Source of the DNA: Melampsora larici-populina 98AG31
Taxonomy: Eukaryota; Basidiomycota; Pucciniomycetes; Pucciniales; Melampsoraceae
Reading direction: 5' to 3'
NCBI RefSeq assembly: GCF_000204055.1
Contig: NW_006768808.1
Coordinates: 124,001-188,000 of the forward strand
Length of the DNA: 64,000 bases
The notes beneath the pieces are model-generated. The model was given only the letters and a program-made list of their open reading frames with translations. It ran no database searches and had not been told where the DNA came from. How positions within the stretch are numbered: position 1 is the first letter of the stretch; every line of letters starts with the position of its first letter. Of the stretch, positions 57,366-64,000 are shown piece after piece. The translations under genes and the position numbers were made by a program.

Positions 57366-59279
57366 GGACAAGGGAGCAAAAAAAGTAATCCTCACCGGAT
57401 ATCGGACGGATATCTATATGTAGGTGTTTTTCAAAACGATGGAGACAAACAATCAAAAAAACAACAGAAAAGAAGAGAGAAAAGAAGAAAAAAAGAATAG
57501 TATGGGGAAACTATTCACTTTCCTCACCCTCACTCTCAGTAAGACTAGCAAAACTCAAAACAAATCCAACCTTCTTCATTGCTTTATAAGCCAAATCGAC
57601 ATTGACACATACAAAAAACTGATTTTTAATCTTGATCATTGTAGAATTCAATCTAATCAAGTCTCATTTGATGATTGGAACTGGAAATCACCGCCAAGAA
57701 ATTTGCGTCGGGAAGCCCTTCCCGTTGTCAATTCGGGGACGGTGCCCCGATTCAGTATCACGCCCAAGCCATGCGATGGAACAGGTTTGCGATCTACAAT
57801 CGAACATGATTGGCGCGACTGAATCCCCAGTCCGATTCAGAAACAGTCGGGCTCATCCGATGGAGCTCAGCTCCGATATAAAGCCGCATGAGCGACACCC
57901 GACTGATCCTCATTCCGATGCAACCTCGCGAAATGCTGCTTCGACTCAACCCTACGTGCGATGGAATTGTCTCATCGTGTAACTTTCACGCGACGGTCCA
58001 TCCACCGTCCCGCCCCGATGCAATCCCGGATCCGATACGAGACCGGTCATTTCATTGCGACCCAATCCCCTATACATCCGATGCAACATCATTTGCGGAA
58101 TAACTTCGGATTGATCCTTGCGATCCAATCCCCCCTCCGAAATCATAAAGGCTGTTATTTGAAAGAACGTGTAGTTTAAGAGAAAAAACAACACAAAAAG
58201 AGGGAAATGAAAAGTAGCAAGAGGTGTTGTTTCATCCAAAGAATCAAGCAATTTGAGATCACAAAAGAAAAGTCATTGATTCTATTGATTCCGAAGAAAA
58301 AGAGATTTCTACTTGAAATTCATGAACCCTTACTTGAAAAAAAAGTTTGAAAACGAATTAAATTTCAAAGGGGTTTATTTGAAAAGACATCCGGTTTAAG
58401 AGAAAAAGCAAAACAACACAAAAAGAGGGAAATGCATTTCATGCAAGTTGAGATCACAAACGGAAAGTCGTTCATTCTTCTGATTTTGTAGAACACCACA
58501 GTCCTAATTGACAATCATGAACCCTTACTTGAAAAAAAGGCCAAAAAGAAATTTCACAATAAAGAAAGAGCATTCTATGGCTCGAAGAGCTTGGAGCTTG
58601 AAGCTTGTGTAAGCGTGGAAGAGCTTGGAGCTTCAACCTTTGAGCTTTCAAGCTCGCTCGAAGCTGCTTGAAGTTCAAAGTTCGAAGTTCGAGGCTCGAG
58701 GCTTGAAGTTCGAAGTTCGAACTTCGAACTTCAAGCCTCGAACTTCGAACTTGAAAGCTCAAAGATTCACATTATATCTTTCTCAATCGAAATTACAATG
58801 AAGCGCTCTTGATGACTTCCGCCTTCCTCTTCAAGGTCCGAATGGATATATACTGAGAATAATATATTACATAATATACACACAAAAATTTGAAGTAAGG
58901 CATCAAAATGATGCTTGAAAAAATACGTCGAGATATTTCTATCAGCAAAGGCTAACTCCCTATGGCACACTTTTTAGATAATTAGGTGTAGTACAGAACG
59001 CTGGTGCCGAGTTAAATTTGAGGCAAGAAAGAAAAACAGCAGCAAGAGATAATCACATGACAACATGAACAAATTCTGGCGAAAAAACTTGTAAAAGAAC
59101 ACATCCAACTGAACCCAGTCTCCCTCTTCTGCGAGTATAATCAGGGTAAGTCTACTGATATCCTGCCTAAGAATGACAAGGAGCTATGGTATCATATCAC
59201 AGCAGAGTTGATTACATGCCAAGGTATTGGTCCCCCCGGAAATCTTGCCAGCTGACAAGTTCCGGTTCTCTGAGGTCAC
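57366..59279. other. Repeat-rich interval without a supported gene
   Basis: 57700-58110 contains many degenerate CCGATGCAA/CGATGGA motifs. Two copies of a phrase with GTTTAAGAGAAAAA.CAA.ACAACACAAAAAGAGGGAAATG occur near 58165-58208 and 58393-58434 (a direct repeat of about 225 bp spacing). The GAAGTTC field is listed separately. Confidence 0.5.
58563..58764. repeat. GAAGTTC/GAGCTTGAAGC palindrome field
   Basis: About 200 bp of GAAGTTCGAACTTC, GGCTCGAGGC and AGCTTGAAGC motifs, overlapping and inverted. The same theme recurs at 62925-63135, so it is a dispersed repeat. Confidence 0.8.
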
Positions 59280-60519
59280 TCAGATATGACTCGCTTCATA
59301 CATCACGGAATCCTCTTCATCCAAGAGAATCTCCTGAAATACATGATCAACTTGGGAGAACGTGCTTCTCATTTCGCTAAGCACAAGAGCGTGCTTCCCT
59401 ACTGACGTAACTTCCACAAACCCAGGCACTTTGTCTAACGTTAACAAGTCAGCGAGTTATTCGGATGATCTAATGTATCAAATGACTTACCGCACATCAG
59501 GTCTCTTAAATTTGAATGTAGACCCTTGATGAGGCGCAAGACCTCCGCGTATTTGTATAAATCATTTGAATACCTTGCTCGCTTGGTGTTCAGATCTGGA
59601 TGGGCTAGCAATAGATTCCGTGTCAGCGCATATCATATCAAGAACACTGGAGAGTAGGCTTTGACCTTGGCAGCCTTTCTCTTCGTTGTAAGGTCGCTTT
59701 CTTAGTGGCACCAGAGAAAAATCACAATATTTTTTCTCAACCTTGTGGGTGACAGAAGCAACATTCTTCGAAGATGACAGAGCCTACATGACCAGTTCAC
59801 CGGAGAGGTTGGTTCAGGTGTTGTCAGCTCTTGCGTCCTTGTTAGATGGACAGCTTTTCAAGCTTACCTGGTCATGTGGGCCCAAATATTTGCTGGAAGT
59901 TGAGGCAATCAACGCAGGACCGGTTTTCGAAGCAATTGGTTTGATCTCCGCGGGGCCAAACTGTTTGCGCGCCAGCTCGAAACAGGTGTCACGGGTACTT
60001 TCAGATTCTGATGGAGGCGTGCCATCGTCATTTTCGATAGAAAGTTGCGCGTCCATTGGTATAGACGCCACACTTTCTATCAAAGCCATCGGTATACGTT
60101 GAGGATCTACAGATATGAGCACATTCTTACATTATCCAGGAAAAAACGTGCACCTAATCTACGATGACCGATTCTTACCTTCAGGTCCGCGGAGTCTTTT
60201 TCTAAGCTTCTCTGCCATCAGTGTACGTCGGAGATCTACAGAAATGAGAACGTCTTTACATCATCCAGGGAAAAACGTGCACCACATTTACGATGGACAA
60301 TTCTTACCTTCAGGTCCACGGAGTCTCTGGTTAAGCTTCTCTGCCATTGGTGTACGTTTTAGACCTACAGAAATGAACACTTTCCTCAATTACCCGAAAA
60401 AACGTGCACTTCAAGCATGATGGCCAATTCTTACCTTCAGGGCCACGGACTCTGTTCTTAAGCTTGTCGGCGAGCTTTTGGATCTTGCGGACGAACCGTC
60501 GTGCGCCGTGCAGCTTCAT
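59280..60519 (-). CDS. Hypothetical protein, 274 aa, seven exons with tandem duplicated exons
   Basis: Function not recognised. Exons 60519-60435, 60364-60308, 60235-60179, 60106-59868, 59783-59666, 59604-59491 and 59434-59280 join in exact phase to 275 codons. Exons 2 and 3 are both 57 bp and near copies (TPMAEKLNQRLRGPE and TLMAEKLRKRLRGPE). The end of exon 1 (KLADKLKNRVRGPE) and start of exon 4 belong to the same 129-bp exon-plus-intron repeat. The N-terminal 80 residues are thus a basic tandem repeat, likely nucleic-acid binding or nuclear. The rest is a Ser/Thr-rich linker, then a helical part (RARYSNDLYKYAEVLRLIKGLHSNLRDLMC) and a C-terminus with QVDHVFQEILLDEEDSVMYE. No signal peptide or transposon motif. 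It looks like a real gene with recent internal expansion. Confidence 0.7.
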
Positions 60520-61629
60520 CTTGATGAAATGGTTTCGCTTCAGAGGTAAGGCAGATAGTGAAGAACGGAAGGAAGTGGAAAAAGAATGGTTGATGTCGAG
60601 TTTCTAGCAGGCGTTTGTTTTCCTAAAATAACACTGAAAAGGTGAACAGAAAGCTGGAGATTAATTTGAGGACGTGGATGTGGGGAGTATTCGGAAATTT
60701 AGTCTACTTCGAACCATAAAATTTAGCGAGCGATCAAAGTGACTTACTCAGAACAATTGCACTGCGCATCCACAGCTTTCTTCGCGACTCCTGTGTTCTA
60801 CAGTGAGGCCTTCTCAGGTGCGTAGCAGTGCCGAGATCAGCACGTGGGTTGAAGGGGAGCGCGTGTTACGCAAGGTTTACGCGAAACGGGTTCGCGTTAG
60901 ACTCTTACGTTTGAAAAACAAAGGAATTTGAAAAAAAAGAGAAATCACCCTTTGAAGAAGGCGACAATAGAACGGCGTAGAGGCGGATGTAATTCGGGGA
61001 TTTGTTTTACGTGCACCGGAGTAGTGGTGATCAGTCGAGAATCGGCCGGTAAGGTGGGCTCCAAGACTCAAAAGGATCAGTCAAGGCGATACGAGCTCAG
61101 CACAATCGCGAATAAGCAGCCGCACATACTTTGTTTACGAGTCCTCTGTTCAGCCACTGAGCGAAATCATCTCATTGTCGATGGAGTGTTCTCAAGCGCG
61201 TGGGTAGTGGCGAAGTCGTTTGAAGGGGAATCTTAAGACTGATTTGCGGGACAACGGGTTCGCGTTATGATTCTCTTGGAGAAAAACACCACAAAGGGGA
61301 ACGGAGATTCATATATTGATGCGCTTCCAAGTCACGATTCGCTCGCACACCATAACGAATCATCTGCTCCCTTCAAGAATCCAGCTTTTGCTTTTGGGGT
61401 CAGTGACAATATTGAGATATCACCAAATCTTACCTACTACCTCTGAATTCTCCTCATTCTATATAACCCTATCACAGCAGATCGCAGCGCTTTCAAGCCA
61501 CACGAGCCGGGATCCCCTCGCGAAATAGTTGACCTCCCGTATCTTCGCGTATTATCTGCTCACTTAAGACTCGCGTTTTCATTTCTTCGTCAGTTACAGT
61601 ATTCATCATATGGCCAAATCTCCCGTACA
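60520..61629. other. Interval between two gene candidates
   Basis: The left part should contain the promoter of the minus-strand gene starting at 60519. CACGAAACGGGTTCGCGTTA-like text occurs twice (near 60883 and 61251), suggesting a small dispersed repeat. No coding sequence is supported. Confidence 0.35.
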
Positions 61630-62161
61630 ATGTCTAATCTCTCTCCATCCTATAGAAACTTCACAATGCCCGTCAGAATATCTGGAAATATTTCTATAAT
61701 CGGGAATGTAGATTCGTCTGTCAGACCTGTACGCAGACGCTCAGCCGCTGCTAATCGGGCACGCAGGACACCTACGCCGGCTCCATCGACGGGCAACCGG
61801 CGTCGTGTTATCACAGCACTAAGAGGTCGGGCGGCGAAAGCAACGCCTAACGGTGACCCTCTTTTTTGGAAGAAGATCTTTAGCCTACCGGAAGCTTACG
61901 TCGAATTCCTGTCGCCCAACTGCAACCTTCGAGCTCGCTCGACCACTTGCGGTATCCTTCGAGCAATCGTCCTTCACTTCGTACCCAATCACATTTTCCC
62001 CTCTCGAATGTTGAAAGCCAAAGTCATTGGCGTATTCAGAACTCAGGTACTACGTAAATACGGGCCATTTCACGGTCTTTGAAGGTATCAGGTGGACATC
62101 GAAGTCAGTACTCCACTTCATTTTTCGTACGCTACGTATTCAGAAAGCTGATTGGGCGGAT
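61630..62161 (+). CDS. Basic hypothetical protein, about 160 aa, uncertain
   Basis: Function not recognised. The frame from 61630 is open to 62082. It reads an Arg-rich segment (RPVRRRSAAANRARRTP, then NRRRVITALRGRAAK) followed by a globular stretch (PLFWKKIFSLPEAYVEFLSP, GILRAIVLHFVPNHIFPSRM). An intron from about 62047 (GTACTACG) to 62089 would give a short last exon ending near 62147 in YATYSES. Without splicing it ends at 62082. An ATG at 61666 is an alternative start. The basic N-terminus suggests a nucleic-acid or nuclear role, but no domain is visible. Confidence 0.4.
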
Positions 62162-63635
62162 GCTCCAGGTCTAATTCGATACAGCCCTTTTGGTGTTCTG
62201 ATAATATGCCCATGGTGATCATTCTGCTTGCTGGTCTGGAAGAATGAAACCAATCCGAAAACGCGTGGCTCTGCCAATCTGTATATATATGTGAAAGCCC
62301 TGTGATTTGTCAACGGTCATGCCTATGCTTGTTACGGTCATGCCTATGCTTTTTTTATGTACTTGGGTTAATAGATGTTACATCTGGTTCTTTCACATTA
62401 GATGAGATGCGGAGAAACAACACACAGAGCATCAAAAAAACTACAGGCAACGTGAGCATATGCTATAAAGTGTACAATATAATGAACAATATGGAGTGAG
62501 TAGGAAGTGTGGTAGGTGATCACGGTGACATGCACGGGTATCAGGACTGGAATAGAGCATCTGGTCCCGAGTCGAAACACCAGTCGAAAATATGAGATAG
62601 ATCGTTGATGTTGACGCGGCACACCTAAATGCGAAGTACATAGTGAGATAGTGTCGCCAAAAACGTGGAAGACAGGTTCCAGAAAGCAGCCGACTAGGCT
62701 CTTTGACAAGCATAATTTGATCATTGTTCGTCACCAATTATAGAGAACCAAACCAACGCTGCATCAATCTAGCTCGTTATTTTAAGCCACATTCTTGAGC
62801 CAGAGACATCACCCGGCAATACTTTACCTTTCAGTATGAATCCTGCAATCTAAGATTTTTTCTCTCGCAATCTCAATGAATCTGATGGTTCTTTTTTACG
62901 GTTGACTTGTCGTTGGTCTTGACTCGAACTTCAAAGCTTTCAAATTTCACCTTGAAGGCGGCCAACTTGGACCACTATCCAGTAAATCCACTTCACAGGA
63001 TCTCTGGCTTGGCTATCTATTCTCAACAGACCAATGGTCGAACTTGAAGTTCGACCTTTTCATCCAATGAAATATTCAAACTTGAAGTTCGAACTTTCCA
63101 TCTAACGAAATAATCGAGCTCGAAGTTCGAACTTTTCATCTAACGATAAGTTTGTCACCGGTGATCATGAGTGACAATCCTACTGTGACATATGTGACAC
63201 ATTTTGAGAAGTTGCCCTTTAGGCCGATGTTTTTTAGATCTCTATATTGTGAATATGCAAATGATTATCGAAAAGACTAAGGGATGCTCTCATGGATTCG
63301 AATTTGAATTATTATTACGCAAGCCTTTCATTTCAATATTTGGATTTAATCGATGGGTAATCCCGACTTCTTTTCTTCGAACGTGTACTCCAGTAGCTGA
63401 CTGAGCACATCGCGTGCTCATAAGGCAATTTACTAGATATTTTGAAAACTATTTTTAGGAATTACAGATTGAACACATTGACTAAGTAGATGTCCACAGT
63501 AGGTAGAAATCTACGGCCAAAAGAAACCCTGAGACTATGCAATAGTAGGTTGGATGCGCCTCTTCAAGTAGCGACATCAACACACTAGAGGTCACAATTA
63601 TTATAAACCGGAAGCTGGAATCTGTCATTTGGTCG
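62162..63635. other. Interval without a supported gene
   Basis: It holds the second GAAGTTC-type field at 62925-63135 and short ORFs only. Confidence 0.45.
62925..63135. repeat. GAACTTGAAGTTCGA repeat field
   Basis: Three units of roughly 45 bp (near 63035, 63076 and 63117), each with CGAACTTGAAGTTCGA-like palindromes followed by TTTCATCYAACGAAAT-like text, plus looser copies at the left. Related to the field at 58563. Confidence 0.7.
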
Positions 63636-64000
63636 TCATTGTGAGTAGTCCGCCATCCCGTCTTTTAAAAATATCCTGCACATACCATGGTAGAAACGCT
63701 TCTCTCGAACCTCATTGCGCACCCTGAGGTAAATGTGGATTGTGTTCGCCTTTGATTCGACTGATACGGCGATATCGGATTTCTGACGCTGAAGTACAGG
63801 CCGCCTTGCATCGGAGAGTTCCCCTGGAACTCGTACGGGAACGCGTGTCCGTTCAGTTATTGGTCGGAACGTAGGAGCATCTTGCATCTTTTTTGTGTGA
63901 CCATGAGGTCTTTCTTTGTCGTATGTGGATTTTTTGGCGGTCAGGTCCTTCGAAAGCCCTCGACGCTTATGTGTCCGGGAATTATTAATATAGCTGGCGT
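63636..64000 (-). CDS. Basic ORF open at the right edge, partial
   Basis: Function not recognised. The minus-strand frame is open from base 64000 and reads NSRTHKRRGLSKDL, STYDKERPHGHTKKMQ, FRPITERTRVPVRVPGEL and SIHIYLRVRNE-like text. A GTATGT donor at about 63687 follows RFYHG, so the downstream exon probably lies further left and the stop at 63636 is likely intronic. The upstream part is rich in Lys, Arg and His. The start codon is outside the window or is the ATG at 63887. No family assigned. Confidence 0.4.
   Translation of the reverse strand, partial: ASYINNSRTHKRRGLSKDLTAKKSTYDKERPHGHTKKMQDAPTFRPITERTRVPVRVPGELSDARRPVLQRQKSDIAVSVESKANTIHIYLRVRNEVREKRFYHGMCRIFLKDGMADYSQ

Noticed and set aside
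59743..60102. Plus-strand ORF of 119 codons
   Set aside because: It is antisense to exon 4 and 5 of the well-phased seven-exon gene on the minus strand.

Overview
The window looks like accessory, repeat-laden chromosome of a basidiomycete rust fungus (Pucciniales, Puccinia-like). The basis is short GT-AG introns (about 40-250 bp) with CTAAC/CTGAC-type branch sites, AT-rich spacers, small secreted cysteine-rich proteins, and coding families I associate with rusts. Species cannot be fixed from the sequence. No rRNA, tRNA or CRISPR array was recognised. One scaffold gap of exactly 100 N lies at 4156-4255.

Layout. 1-3.8 kb: a decayed multi-exon gene on the minus strand that runs off the left edge. 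3.96-4.5 kb: a palindrome array around the gap. 5.1-9.4 kb: a tiny ORF and two spliced, apparently related genes in tandem. 10.0-12.1 kb: tandem repeats, twin foldback elements and an ACATATATGT array. 12.25-12.6 kb: a tyrosine-recombinase fragment. 15.5-16.8 kb: an intron-bearing dead copy of coatomer alpha (COPA). 18.1-18.4 kb: a small secreted protein. 18.6-23.8 kb: a 445-bp direct repeat pair, a 1.1-kb inverted-repeat element and a TA-flanked MITE.

24.8-29.3 kb holds the one clear housekeeping gene, a five-exon BBC1/MTI1-type SH3 protein of the actin patch (1393 aa). A 5'-truncated LINE sits about 0.36 kb upstream of its start. 33.6-35.8 kb: an eight-exon secreted protein. 37.2-37.7 kb: a three-exon, six-cysteine secreted protein. 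39.2-45.3 kb: a complete 6.06-kb Mutator-like (MULE) transposon with a perfect 9-bp target duplication. Its eight-exon, 1201-codon transposase joins a WRKY-GCM1-type zinc finger, a MULE core, a ubiquitin-specific-protease-like domain and a basic tail; the frame is interrupted only by two TGA codons. 45.4-46.0 kb: a cysteine-rich gene abutting the transposon.

46.6-57.4 kb is nested transposon territory: a broken CACTA/Plavaka-like transposase carrying a CACTA MITE in one exon, a repeat present once with two introns and once without them, a gag-like fragment, a gene with a duplicated exon, an 1.1-kb foldback element, and a rust gene with tandem repeated exons. 57.4-64 kb has GAAGTTC repeat fields, a seven-exon gene with tandem duplicated exons (59280-60519), one weaker gene, and a basic ORF open at the right edge.

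Exon structures were deduced by eye from splice signals and reading-phase agreement; none has been tested against RNA or a database.
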